Origin: JALFST01 sp022779285
GTDB taxonomy: Bacteria; Bacillota; Clostridia; Tissierellales; Peptoniphilaceae
Assembly (NCBI GenBank): GCA_050313895.1
Contig: JBNPMI010000003.1
Reading direction: 5' to 3' (one strand)
DNA length: 64,000 bases
The first letter of the stretch is position 1. Every line of letters starts with the position of its first letter. Below the pieces are notes generated by a model, which saw only the letters and a program-made list of their open reading frames with translations, had not been told where the DNA came from and searched no databases. The position numbers were made by a program, and so were the translations under genes. Of this stretch, positions 8,905-18,400 are shown piece by piece.

Positions 8905-9570
8905 ATGGAGATCAAAGCAGCACAAGTAAAAGAATTGCGTGATATGACCGGCGCCGGCATGATGGATGCTAAGAAAGCGCTCGTAGATGCCAATGGCGAC
9001 ATGGATAAGGCAATAGATATTCTTCGTGAGAAGGGCGAGGCGAAGTCTGTGAAGAAGGGCAACCGCATTGCCGCAGAAGGATTGATCGGTTCTTATGTTC
9101 ACGGAGGACGTATCGGATCGATGGTGGAGGTCAACTCGGAGACGGATTTCGTTGCCAAGAACAGTGAATTCCAAGAGTTTGTAAAGCATGTCTGCATGCA
9201 GGTGGCTTCCATGAATCCGAAATATGTAAGCCGCGAGGATGTTCCTGCCGATGTTGTGGAGCATGAAAAGGAAGTTTTGATTCAACAGGCGATGAATGAG
9301 AGTGAAAATCTTCCGGAGGATAAACGCCGTTTTATCGCAGAAAAAAAGGTAGAGGGCCGTCTCAACAAATTCTTTGAGGAGATTTGCCTGCTCGATCAGG
9401 CTTATATTTTGGATCCCGGCAAAACCGTCGATCAGGTGCGTAAGGATCTGATCGCAAAAATCGGTGAAAATATTGTCATTCGCCGCTTCACACGTTTTGA
9501 GGTGGGAGAGGGGATTGAGAAAAAACAAGAAAACTTTGCAGAAGAAGTTGCAAAGCAAATGGGACTTTAA
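8905..9570 (+). CDS. tsf: Elongation factor Ts
   Basis: Guanine-nucleotide exchange factor for EF-Tu. The N-terminal UBA-like domain carries the signature LRDMTGAGMMDAKKAL, and the core begins GLIGSYVHGGRIGSMVEVNSETDFVA. At 221 residues it belongs to the short form with a single core subdomain, against about 280-295 in Escherichia coli and Bacillus. An AAAGGAG site stands nine bases before the ATG. A terminator follows it. Confidence 0.97.
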   Translation: MEIKAAQVKELRDMTGAGMMDAKKALVDANGDMDKAIDILREKGEAKSVKKGNRIAAEGLIGSYVHGGRIGSMVEVNSETDFVAKNSEFQEFVKHVCMQVASMNPKYVSREDVPADVVEHEKEVLIQQAMNESENLPEDKRRFIAEKKVEGRLNKFFEEICLLDQAYILDPGKTVDQVRKDLIAKIGENIVIRRFTRFEVGEGIEKKQENFAEEVAKQMGL

Positions 9571-9591
9571 TCTTAAATTCATTGCAGTCCG

Positions 9592-9629
9592 AAGGGTTCC
9601 GAGAGTCATTGACCTCGGAACCCTTTTTT
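9592..9629 (+). terminator. Intrinsic terminator after tsf
   Basis: A perfect 12-base stem (9592-9603 with 9614-9625) surrounds a 10-base loop and runs into a T tract at 9624-9629. It closes the rpsB-tsf unit and separates it from the HAD gene. Confidence 0.9.
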
Positions 9630-9646
9630 AGGAGAAAGGAGATGGG

Positions 9647-10471
9647 GTGACGATTCAAATTCGAGGGCGGGAAATTCAATGCATAGCAAGTGACATTGAC
9701 TTCACCTTGATCAACCGCGAGGGGGTTCTGCTGCCAAATACCAAGGCTCAGCTGCTGTCATTTCAGGAAAATGGCGGAAAAATCGCATTGATTTCAGGAA
9801 GATTGGTAGGCGGGGTGATCTCGTATGCAAAGGAGCTTATGCTTTCCCGGTACGGAGGAGTCATAGTCGGGGGAAACGGTGCGCAGATATACGATGTTTC
9901 TCAAAACAGATACCTGGAAGATCAGAAAATGGAAAAAGAAGAGTGTGCAAGGCTTGTCGCAACGCTAAAGGAGTGGCCGGGCGATATTGCCTTCTATTCT
10001 CAGGACAATCTCCTCGTCTCTCCGGAATGCCGAAGCGATTTTTCTGTTTTTGCAGAGAGAAACCATTTACATTTTTGCAAATTGGAATTGGATCGCGTGG
10101 ATTTTTCAAAAATCCATAAGGTCTTATTTGCCATGCGCGGCAAAACCGTTGAAAAGGAACTTCCTTCGCTTCGCAAAACATTTTCAACACTCAATATTAC
10201 ACGGTCAGGCCCTGCAGTATTGGAAATTACCGACGGAACTCGGACAAAGGGGGATGGACTCAGGGCGGCAGCTCAATTTCAGGGGATTGCTATAGAAAAT
10301 ACGATGGCTTTCGGCGATGCGGAAAATGATCTTCCGATGTTTGCAGCGGCCGGCATATCCGTTGCGATGAAAAACGCCGCACCGGATATTCAGCGCGTTT
10401 GCGACTTTGTTACGATGGATACTCATCAAGACGACGGAATCGGAAATTTCCTGTCGGCATATCAAAAATGA
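9647..10471 (+). CDS. Cof-type HAD-superfamily phosphatase
   Basis: Predicted cytosolic phosphatase of the Cof/IIB group, probably acting on phosphorylated sugars or cofactors; the substrate cannot be read from sequence. HAD motif I is ASDIDFTLI: the two catalytic Asp residues are kept, but Phe replaces the usual Gly of DxDGT. Motif II is LISGR, and motifs III/IV are the Lys of TRTKGDGL and MAFGDAENDLPMF. The start is GTG 9647 with a GGAGAAAGGAG site upstream. It lies between tsf and pyrH, a pair that is usually adjacent, and looks like an insertion into the operon. Confidence 0.88.
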   Translation: MTIQIRGREIQCIASDIDFTLINREGVLLPNTKAQLLSFQENGGKIALISGRLVGGVISYAKELMLSRYGGVIVGGNGAQIYDVSQNRYLEDQKMEKEECARLVATLKEWPGDIAFYSQDNLLVSPECRSDFSVFAERNHLHFCKLELDRVDFSKIHKVLFAMRGKTVEKELPSLRKTFSTLNITRSGPAVLEITDGTRTKGDGLRAAAQFQGIAIENTMAFGDAENDLPMFAAAGISVAMKNAAPDIQRVCDFVTMDTHQDDGIGNFLSAYQK

Positions 10472-10484
10472 GATCTGCTCTTCA

Positions 10485-10520
10485 TTGCTCAGGCAGGTAT
10501 TCAATGTTAGAATTGAATAG
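10485..10520 (+). promoter_or_regulatory. Promoter of pyrH with overlapping inverted repeat
   Basis: TTGCTC at 10485-10490 and TAGAAT at 10508-10513 have a 17-base spacer. An 8-base inverted repeat, TATTCAAT at 10498-10505 and ATTGAATA at 10512-10519, overlaps the -10 element and could be an operator. No regulator is evident. Confidence 0.55.
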
Positions 10521-10544
10521 AAAATAAAAGGGAAGGGGTCAGGC

Positions 10545-11288
10545 ATGCAGTCATACAAACGCGTGATTTTAAAGTTAAGTGGAGAAGCTCTTGCCGGTCA
10601 ACAGGGGATCGGACTTGATGATTCCACAGTGGATGATATTTGTGCTTCTATTGCAAAGCTCCATGAAATGGGGATGGAAATCGCCATTGTCGTCGGCGGC
10701 GGTAATTTTTGGAGAGGAAGAAGCTCACAGCATATTGAGCGTGCCTCCTCCGATCACATGGGGATGCTGGGTACAGTCATCAATGCATTGCGAGTCCAGG
10801 CTTCACTGGAGGCGATGGGCGTGGAAACTCGCGTTCAGACTGCGATTCAAATGCAGGAGGTTGCGGAGCCGTATATTCGCAGGCGTGCGATCCGACATAT
10901 TGAAAAAGGCAGAATTGTGATTTTCGGCGCCGGTACAGGACTTCCTTATTTTTCTACGGACACCACGGCGGCATTAAGAGCGCTTGAAATTGATGCGGAC
11001 TGCATTTTCCTCGGCAAAAAAGGCACAGATGGCGTCTATGACAAAGACCCCAACCGATACGCGGATGCTGTCAAGTTTGATCAATTGACATATCACGAGG
11101 TTCTCAACCGCGGATTGGGCGTCATGGATTCCACTGCAACGTCGCTTGCTATGGATAATGATATGCCCATCATTGTCTTCGGAATTGATGATCCGGAAAA
11201 TATGGTTCGCATTGCGCGTGGAGAAGAAATCGGCACGGTAATCAGTAAAGAAAAAGGAGAAGAATATGTATTCACAAAAAACCTTTGA
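10545..11288 (+). CDS. pyrH: Uridylate kinase PyrH
   Basis: Phosphorylates UMP to UDP in pyrimidine nucleotide synthesis; forms hexamers and belongs to the amino acid kinase fold. Conserved segments include VILKLSGEALAG at the N-terminus, IVVGGGNFWRG, GTGLPYFSTDTTAALRA and DGVYDKDPN. The length of 247 residues is normal. The AAGGGG site precedes the ATG. Its end overlaps frr by 23 bases. Confidence 0.98.
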   Translation: MQSYKRVILKLSGEALAGQQGIGLDDSTVDDICASIAKLHEMGMEIAIVVGGGNFWRGRSSQHIERASSDHMGMLGTVINALRVQASLEAMGVETRVQTAIQMQEVAEPYIRRRAIRHIEKGRIVIFGAGTGLPYFSTDTTAALRALEIDADCIFLGKKGTDGVYDKDPNRYADAVKFDQLTYHEVLNRGLGVMDSTATSLAMDNDMPIIVFGIDDPENMVRIARGEEIGTVISKEKGEEYVFTKNL

Positions 11289-11817
11289 AGAACGTATGGA
11301 AAAAACGATCCGGGCTTATAAAGATGAGCTGTCTCATATTCGTGCAGGACGTGCCAATCCGAAATTACTCGATGATATCACGATCGAATATTATGGAACG
11401 GAAACTCCGCTCAATCAGGTTGCAACCGTAAATGTGCCGGAAGCGAGAATGATTACGATCCAGCCATGGGATATGAACAATCTCAAAGCGATTGAGAAGG
11501 CGATTTTGGCCTCAGATCTTGGGATTACGCCGAGCAATGACGGCAAAATCATTCGTCTGCCGTTTCCGCCTCTGACAGAGGAACGCCGTAAGGAGCTCGT
11601 AAAGGAAGTGAAGAAGCGTGAGGAGGAGGCTAAGGTTGCCATGCGCAACGTGCGCCGTGATGCCATGGATGCCATTAAGAAAGCGGAAAAGGAGAAAGAA
11701 ATTTCCGAGGATGATCGCTATGCAAAGGAAGCTGATTTGCAGAAATTGACGGACAAGGTCGGAAAGAAAATTGAAGAGATTTCCGAGGCCAAGGAAAAGG
11801 AACTGATGGAAATCTGA
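11266..11817 (+). CDS. frr: Ribosome recycling factor
   Basis: Splits post-termination ribosomes together with EF-G. The sequence shows the family hallmarks HIRAGRANPKLLD, IQPWDMNNLKAIEKAI and RLPFPPLTEERRKELVK; 183 residues is the usual length. The ATG at 11266 has an AAAGGAG site and lies within the end of pyrH, pointing to coupled translation. It is followed by uppS. Confidence 0.98.
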   Translation: MYSQKTFEERMEKTIRAYKDELSHIRAGRANPKLLDDITIEYYGTETPLNQVATVNVPEARMITIQPWDMNNLKAIEKAILASDLGITPSNDGKIIRLPFPPLTEERRKELVKEVKKREEEAKVAMRNVRRDAMDAIKKAEKEKEISEDDRYAKEADLQKLTDKVGKKIEEISEAKEKELMEI

Positions 11818-11836
11818 CATAGGAAGGGAAAAGCCG

Positions 11837-12538
11837 GTGGAAAAGTTGGAGAAAGTACCTCGCCATTTGGGGATTATTCTGGATGGCAATGGCCGTTGGG
11901 CACTGCAGCGTGGTCTTCCTCGTACAGAGGGACATCGCCGGGGAAGCGAAAATGTAATATCGATTACTCGTGAATGTAATCGTCTGGGGGTTGATGTTCT
12001 CAGTCTCTACGCGTTTTCGACAGAAAATTGGAAGCGTTCGGTGGAGGAGGTCTCCGCGCTTATGCAGCTTCTCATTCAATTTGTGAAAGACTATCTTCCC
12101 GAGCTCATGGAAAAGAATTCCAGGCTTCACATCATGGGAGACATAGAACGCCTTCCCTTTGCTACAAAGCAGGCCGTAAAATATGCCTTGATAAAGTCTG
12201 AAAAAAATACGGGCATGGTACTGAATATCGGATTAAATTATGGCGGACAGGATGAAATTCTACGCGCTTTTCGCAGAGCTGCGCAGAGCGGCATGAAGGC
12301 TGAGGATTTGAATCCGGAAAATTTTGAGAGGTTTCTGGATACCTCTTCGTTTCCGCCGGTAGACCTCATGATCCGCACGGGTGGAGAAAAACGCATATCC
12401 AACTTTATGATCTGGCAAAATGCATATTCAGAGTTTGTGTTTTCCGATTCTTTATGGCCTGATTTTTCGATCGAAGAGCTTCATTGTGCTTTTCAGGAAT
12501 ATGCGCATAGAAATCGTCGTTTCGGAGGAGTGCAATGA
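11837..12538 (+). CDS. uppS: Undecaprenyl diphosphate synthase (isoprenyl transferase)
   Basis: Adds isopentenyl units in cis to farnesyl diphosphate to make the C55 carrier for cell-wall synthesis. The catalytic loop IILDGNGRWALQRGLPRTEG, the FSTENW segment and the C-terminal motif LMIRTGGEKRISNFM are all recognisable; 233 residues. The start codon is GTG 11837. Four bases overlap cdsA. Confidence 0.97.
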   Translation: MEKLEKVPRHLGIILDGNGRWALQRGLPRTEGHRRGSENVISITRECNRLGVDVLSLYAFSTENWKRSVEEVSALMQLLIQFVKDYLPELMEKNSRLHIMGDIERLPFATKQAVKYALIKSEKNTGMVLNIGLNYGGQDEILRAFRRAAQSGMKAEDLNPENFERFLDTSSFPPVDLMIRTGGEKRISNFMIWQNAYSEFVFSDSLWPDFSIEELHCAFQEYAHRNRRFGGVQ

Positions 12539-13326
12539 TTGCCTTTCTTTCTCGAACAATCGTGGGTATTCTTATTGTGGTCACCAATCTCGGCATTGTT
12601 CTCTTGGGGTCGCGGCTTCTGCTCTTCTTATTTATTGTTTTTTTGAGCACCATGGCCGTATTGGAGCTGGCAAATGGGCTCCATATTCATCGCCGGCGGG
12701 ATTATGCGGAGCTGATGCTTGTGAATTTTCTGATACTCCTGTCGGTTTATTTCACACGTTCTCTGACGATTGCCGTTATCATCCTATTGATTCCGATGAT
12801 GAGTATGGTAATCCGTGCAACGCAGAATGCCGAGCAAAAGACAACCGACCTTTTGGCGTCCATTTTTATTTATGTATATATATCCATATTCTTCGGCTTT
12901 GCGCTTTTATATGAGAAGAGCGAGCAGCATCTGATTCTTTTCACATTCAGTGTCGCCTGGGGAACGGATACCTTCGCCTATTTGGTGGGAATGTTGCTGG
13001 GTAAGCATAAGCTGACCGCAATCAGTCCCAAAAAAACCGTAGAGGGAAGCATCGGAGGGATCATCGGGAGCATCATATTATGCTTAATCTTCCGGATGCT
13101 TTTTTATCCAAGCGCGAAGATGCTGGGCATAGTGTTATTCGGAGCGGCAGGATCTGTTGTCGCTCAGATTGGCGATTTATTTGCATCCAAGATCAAGAGA
13201 GATGCCAATATCAAAGATTTCAGTCATGTTTTAAGAGAGCACGGAGGAATCCTGGATCGTTATGATTCGGTGCTCTTTGCGCTTCCTTTCCTATGGCTGT
13301 TTTTTCACCTACCATGGTTTAGTTAG
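12535..13326 (+). CDS. cdsA: Phosphatidate cytidylyltransferase CdsA
   Basis: Integral membrane enzyme that turns phosphatidate and CTP into CDP-diacylglycerol, the precursor of phosphatidylglycerol made by PgsA (also encoded here). Several hydrophobic membrane segments fill the 263 residues. The family signature near the C-terminus is SKIKRDANIKDFS followed by HGGILDRYDS. The gene overlaps uppS by four bases. In most Firmicutes dxr comes next; here rseP starts eight bases later. Confidence 0.96.
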   Translation: MIAFLSRTIVGILIVVTNLGIVLLGSRLLLFLFIVFLSTMAVLELANGLHIHRRRDYAELMLVNFLILLSVYFTRSLTIAVIILLIPMMSMVIRATQNAEQKTTDLLASIFIYVYISIFFGFALLYEKSEQHLILFTFSVAWGTDTFAYLVGMLLGKHKLTAISPKKTVEGSIGGIIGSIILCLIFRMLFYPSAKMLGIVLFGAAGSVVAQIGDLFASKIKRDANIKDFSHVLREHGGILDRYDSVLFALPFLWLFFHLPWFS

Positions 13327-13334
13327 GAGCTGAA

Positions 13335-14330
13335 ATGAGCATTATTCTTGCTTTTATTATCTTTTTTATTGTTGTTCTTTTCCACGAGGGTGGACATTTT
13401 TTTGCTGCCAAATCCGTAGGAATCCGCGTCAATGAATTTTCTATAGGAATGGGACCGGCCATCTGGAAAAAAACGAAGGGCGAAACTCTATATTCTCTTC
13501 GTGCACTTCCTTTAGGAGGGTATTGTGCGATGGAAGGGGAGGATGAGGAGTCAGCATCTCCGGACAGCTTTGACGCCGCGAAACCGTGGCAGCGATTTCT
13601 CACCATATTGGCTGGTCCCGTAATGAATCTTCTTATCGCGCTGCTGTGTTTTATCTTATATCTTGGGATGGTCGGCGAAGCGGTTCCTGTGATCGGCACC
13701 TTCACGGATCATTCGGCATTTCAGACGGCGGGCGCCAGTGTGGGGGATCGGGTGATCTCTGTTAACGACACGGCTGTTTCGAATCTGGAGGAATTAAGCG
13801 CCGTACTGCAGCAAAGCGGAGGTAAAACCGTTTCCGTTGCGTTGGAAGGAAAGGACGGAACGCATAAAACGGTGGAAACGACACCCATGCAGGAGGAGGG
13901 AACCTATATCCTCGGATTTCAACCGCATCGGGAGCGAAGCCTTCTCCATGCTGTTCCGGCAGGCTTTACAATGCTATGGGAAACATTCATCTCGCTATTT
14001 GTGGTGCTCGGAAAATTATTCACCGGAGGTCTCTCCTTAGGAGCGGTATCCGGGCCGATCGGTGTTGTAAAGACAATCGGAGAAGCTGCGAAGCAAGGCG
14101 TTGCTCCATTAATTTTTTTTGCAGGTTATATTTCAGTAAATTTGGCCTTCTTTAATTTGCTTCCGATTCCGGCGCTGGACGGATCCAAATTACTCTTTAT
14201 CATCATTGAGAAATTACGCGGAAAACCGATGAATAAGACATGGGAGACACGCATTACCATGGCGGGCTTTGCTTTACTGATGGGACTGATTCTCCTGGTA
14301 TCGGTGAAGGACGTACTTCAGCTTTTTTAA
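13335..14330 (+). CDS. rseP: Site-2 intramembrane zinc metalloprotease RseP/RasP
   Basis: Cleaves membrane-bound substrates such as anti-sigma factors and signal-peptide remnants within the bilayer. The zinc motif HEGGH is at residues 17-21 in the first membrane helix. A PDZ domain spans roughly residues 105-180, and the third ligand lies in LLPIPALDGSKL near residue 275. The length of 331 residues is slightly short of the common 350-420. The start has a GGAGC site. It sits directly between cdsA and ispG. Confidence 0.95.
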   Translation: MSIILAFIIFFIVVLFHEGGHFFAAKSVGIRVNEFSIGMGPAIWKKTKGETLYSLRALPLGGYCAMEGEDEESASPDSFDAAKPWQRFLTILAGPVMNLLIALLCFILYLGMVGEAVPVIGTFTDHSAFQTAGASVGDRVISVNDTAVSNLEELSAVLQQSGGKTVSVALEGKDGTHKTVETTPMQEEGTYILGFQPHRERSLLHAVPAGFTMLWETFISLFVVLGKLFTGGLSLGAVSGPIGVVKTIGEAAKQGVAPLIFFAGYISVNLAFFNLLPIPALDGSKLLFIIIEKLRGKPMNKTWETRITMAGFALLMGLILLVSVKDVLQLF

Positions 14331-14344
14331 TCAGAGGGGGAGCT

Positions 14345-15400
14345 ATGGATAGACGAAAAACAAGGATGATTTCGGTCGGCGGCGTAACGATCGGGGGGAA
14401 TGCGCCGATTCGTGTGCAATCCATGACCAATACGATAACCTCCGATATTGATGCCACTGTTCGGCAAATTCTGCAATTCGAGGAAGCAGGATGTGATATC
14501 AGTCGATCCGCGATCAATTCCTTAGAGGACGCAAAAGCAATTCCGAAAATTAAGGAAAGAACGAATATTCCTTTGATTGCGGACATTCAATTTGATCATC
14601 GCCTTGCTCTTTATGCAATAGAATACGACTGTGACGGCTTGCGCATTAATCCGGGCAATATCGGCGGAGAGGATCGTCTCCGGGAAATCGTATCTGCTGC
14701 AAAAAAGAAGAGGATTCCGATTCGTGTAGGTGTCAATTCGGGATCGGTGCATCAGGATATGATTGAAAAATATCATGGTGTCAACGTGGAATCATTGGTT
14801 TATAGCGCTTTAGAAGAGGTTTCGCAGATTGAGCGCTTCGGATATGACCAGATTAAGGTGGCAATAAAATCCAGCAGTGTGCCGACTATGATTGCAGCGA
14901 ATCGTCTGTTTTCTGAGAAAAGCGATTATCCTCTTCATTTAGGCGTCACCGAGGCGGGGCTGCCTTTTGCGGGAACGATCAAATCCGCTGTAGGAATCGG
15001 AACTTTGCTTGCGGAAGGAATCGGAGATACCCTGCGCGTTTCGATCACCGGTGATCCTGTGCAGGAGGTAAAAATCGGCGTCGAAATTTTAAAAGACCTG
15101 GGCCTTCGCAAGGAAGGCGTGGATCTTGTATCCTGTCCGACATGTGCGCGCACCAAAATCGATCTGATCGGCATTGCGGAAAAAGCGGAACATCGGCTTC
15201 GGGGTATGAAAAAAAATCTCCATGTAGCGATTATGGGCTGTCCTGTGAATGGCCCCGGGGAAGCGCGTGAGGCGGATATCGGGATTGCCGGCAATAACGG
15301 CTCCGGAGTGATTTTCAAAAAAGGCAAGGTCATTCGTCAGGTACCGGAAGAAAAGCTTTTGGATGCTCTTATTGAGGAAATCGAAAAGATGCAGCAGTAG
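14345..15400 (+). CDS. ispG: 4-hydroxy-3-methylbut-2-en-1-yl diphosphate synthase IspG
   Basis: [4Fe-4S] enzyme of the MEP isoprenoid pathway that converts MEcPP to HMBPP. The TIM-barrel part shows VQSMTNTITSDIDATV and LRINPGNIGG, and the iron-sulfur part has CPTC and MGCPVNGPGEA. I use ATG 14345 (MDRRKTRMISVGG), preceded by GAGGGGG. A longer reading from 14240 would lie inside rseP in another frame and has no family similarity. The next pathway enzyme, IspH, is encoded at the right edge of the window. Confidence 0.96.
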   Translation: MDRRKTRMISVGGVTIGGNAPIRVQSMTNTITSDIDATVRQILQFEEAGCDISRSAINSLEDAKAIPKIKERTNIPLIADIQFDHRLALYAIEYDCDGLRINPGNIGGEDRLREIVSAAKKKRIPIRVGVNSGSVHQDMIEKYHGVNVESLVYSALEEVSQIERFGYDQIKVAIKSSSVPTMIAANRLFSEKSDYPLHLGVTEAGLPFAGTIKSAVGIGTLLAEGIGDTLRVSITGDPVQEVKIGVEILKDLGLRKEGVDLVSCPTCARTKIDLIGIAEKAEHRLRGMKKNLHVAIMGCPVNGPGEAREADIGIAGNNGSGVIFKKGKVIRQVPEEKLLDALIEEIEKMQQ

Positions 15401-15413
15401 AAAGAGAATCAAT

Positions 15414-18400
15414 ATGCAGCTGAGCGATTTAATACAAAATGAACATGCGAAAAACATCCGTGTCGATCGGGTGATTTATGATGAAAATGCGCATACTGCG
15501 CATTTTCTTTTATCCGGAGAGGGTGAAAAGCCTGATTGCCGGAAAATGGAACAAGCTCTTTCCGATATTTTCCCATGCGAAATCCATGTCACATATCGCA
15601 TGGAGACGCCTGCAGCAATTTCAGATTATTACGAGACGCCGATATCGGTTGTACAAGCTGCGCATAGCTCTCAACCTGTACAGAAGACTGAGACGAATGG
15701 TGATTTTCAAGTCGGACGATTTCGAAAGAATGATTTGGAGACCATTATTCGCATTGAGGAGGTTCAGCAGGATTTGGGATATTGCGTCACACGCGGCACC
15801 GTTACTCAAATAGAGAAAATCGTAACGAAGAGCGGAAAGGCGCTTTACCGTTTTCGCCTGGAGAACATATATGGCGGCGCATTGAGCTGCAAAATGTTCT
15901 GCAATCCGAACGAAGCGGAAAAGGTTGACCAAAGCGTGCACAAGGGAAGCGGTGTGATTGTCCGAGGACAGCTGCAATTCGATACCTTTCAGAAAATGAA
16001 TTTATTTTCCGTTACGGCAATGCAGCCGGGCACCGTGGAAAAGATAGAAGATTCCTCCCCTGAAAAAAGAATCGAATTTGCTGTACACACACAGATGTCC
16101 AATATGGAAGGCTTGATTGACATCGGCACACTCAAAAACACATTGAAGTCATGGGGACATGAGGCTGTGGGAGTGGCGGATACCGGATCCGTACAGGCAT
16201 TTCCGCTGCTGGCACAAGCCCTTCAAGGCACCGGTATCAAGCCGCTTTACGGATACAAGGCAAAAATTCTGCGCAAGGAGCATCATATCCTGATCAATCT
16301 TTTTGACCTTGATATACATCCGCTCATCGGGAAATATACGGTTTTCGATCTGGAGACGACCGGTTTTTCGCGCTTCAATGACGCCATTATCGAAATCGGT
16401 GCTGTTCGCTATGAGAATGGAGAAAAGGTCGGTGAATTTTCAGAATTTGTACACCCGGGTCGTTTGATTCCCAGGCATATCACTGAACTGACGAGCATTA
16501 CCGACGCCATGGTACAAGGGGCGGATTCCATTGAAAAAGTACTTCCGCGCTTTCTGGAATTTGCAAAGGACAGCATCTGGGTTGGGCATAATGCGGATTT
16601 TGATGTGGGTTTTATTCGCGAAAATGCGCATCGCCTAAATTTAACCTGTGAGCCGGTTTATATGGACACATTGGGACTTTCCCGCTGCCTGCATCCGGAA
16701 TATAAAAACCACAAGCTCAATACCATTACAAAGGAATTGCGTGTACCGCTCATGCACCATCACAGAGCCATTGATGATGCCACGGCAACTGGATTTGCTT
16801 TTCAAGCTCTTATCCGCGAATGGAAGGAGCTGGGGATTGACTGGACCAATATCAACGAAACGCCGTCCGAATTTCCAAGATGCCGTCATAACGAATACCG
16901 TTCGATGATCTATGTTCAAAAACAGTCGGGCCTAAAAAATCTTTATGAGATGGTATCGGCGGCAAATACAGAGTTCTTTTATCGCGAACCGGGACTTCCT
17001 GAAGAAATGCTTGCTCAAAAAAGGGATGGCCTTTTGATTATGACAGGCTTTGTCGGTTCAGAGCTTTTTGAAGCGATTTCTCTTCGTTTTCCGCATAAAA
17101 AGCTGCTGGAGATCGCAGCGAAAGCGGATGTTCTCTGTGTAGAGCCTCCTATTTTTACCGAGAAGGCTTTGATGCGTGAGCTCGTGTCCGATCAGGAGCA
17201 TTACAAGAGCCTTGTAGAGCAGGTGATCAGGCTGTCGGAGGAATTGAAGAAGCCGTGTATCGCCATCGGAGAGCCATGCTATCTGAATCCTGGGGAACGG
17301 CTGGCATATAATGTACTTCGAAATTATCAAAGAAGGGCCGAGTTTGATCACAACGGCAGATATCGCTTTTTCACTACAGAGGAAATGCTCGGTGAATTTT
17401 CCTGGCTTCCGGAATATTTGGCGCGGCAGCTTGTCGTTGACACGCCGAAAAGATTAGCGGAGAGCTTTGAGGAGGTACATCCCATCCCCGACGGAACTTT
17501 TACGCCGGAATTGCCGGGAGCCGATGAAGAGCTGCGTACGATGGCGGAAACCACCGCAAAATCGATCTATGGAGATCCGCTGCCGGAGGTGGTCGAAAAG
17601 CGTTTGGAACGAGAGTTAAAATCCATTATCGAAAACGGATATTCCTCGCTCTATGTGATCGCTCAGCGTTTGGTAAAAAAATCCAATTTGGATGGCTACT
17701 TAGTCGGTTCACGGGGATCCGTAGGATCTTCCTTTGCTGCGACCATGTCCGGAATTACAGAGGTCAATCCATTAGTTCCGCATTATATTTGCACACATTG
17801 TCGTCACAGTGAATTCATTGAAGACGGAAGCTATGAATCCGGATTTGATTTGCCCCCTAAGAATTGTCCGGAGTGCGGAACGCCCATGGAGCGAAACGGA
17901 CATACCATTCCCTTTGAGGTGTTCCTGGGATTCAACGGAGACAAGGAGCCCGACATCGACTTGAATTTTGCGGGCGAGTATATGTCCACCATTCATAAAT
18001 ATACCGAGGAGCTTTTCGGTCAGGGCAAGGTTTTTCGTGCAGGAACCATCTCCGGAATTCAAAGCAAAACCGCCTTCGGAATGATCAAAAAATATATGGA
18101 ACAGAGCTATATTCCTGACGAAGATCATATGCTGACCGAGGCGCGCATTGCATCCCTGCAGGGCATGCTTGAGGGCACAAAGCGCACTACAGGACAACAT
18201 GCGGGAGGACTCATGATTGTTCCGCAGAGCATGGACATTTATGATTTTTGCCCAATCCAGTTTCCGGCCGATGATGTCAAATCCGATGTGCGCACGACGC
18301 ACTTCAGCTATAAAAACCTGAGCGGCCGTATGCTGAAGCTTGATGAGCTGGGGCATACTTCGCCGACCGTGATTCGGCAGCTGGAGGAAATGACGGGGAT

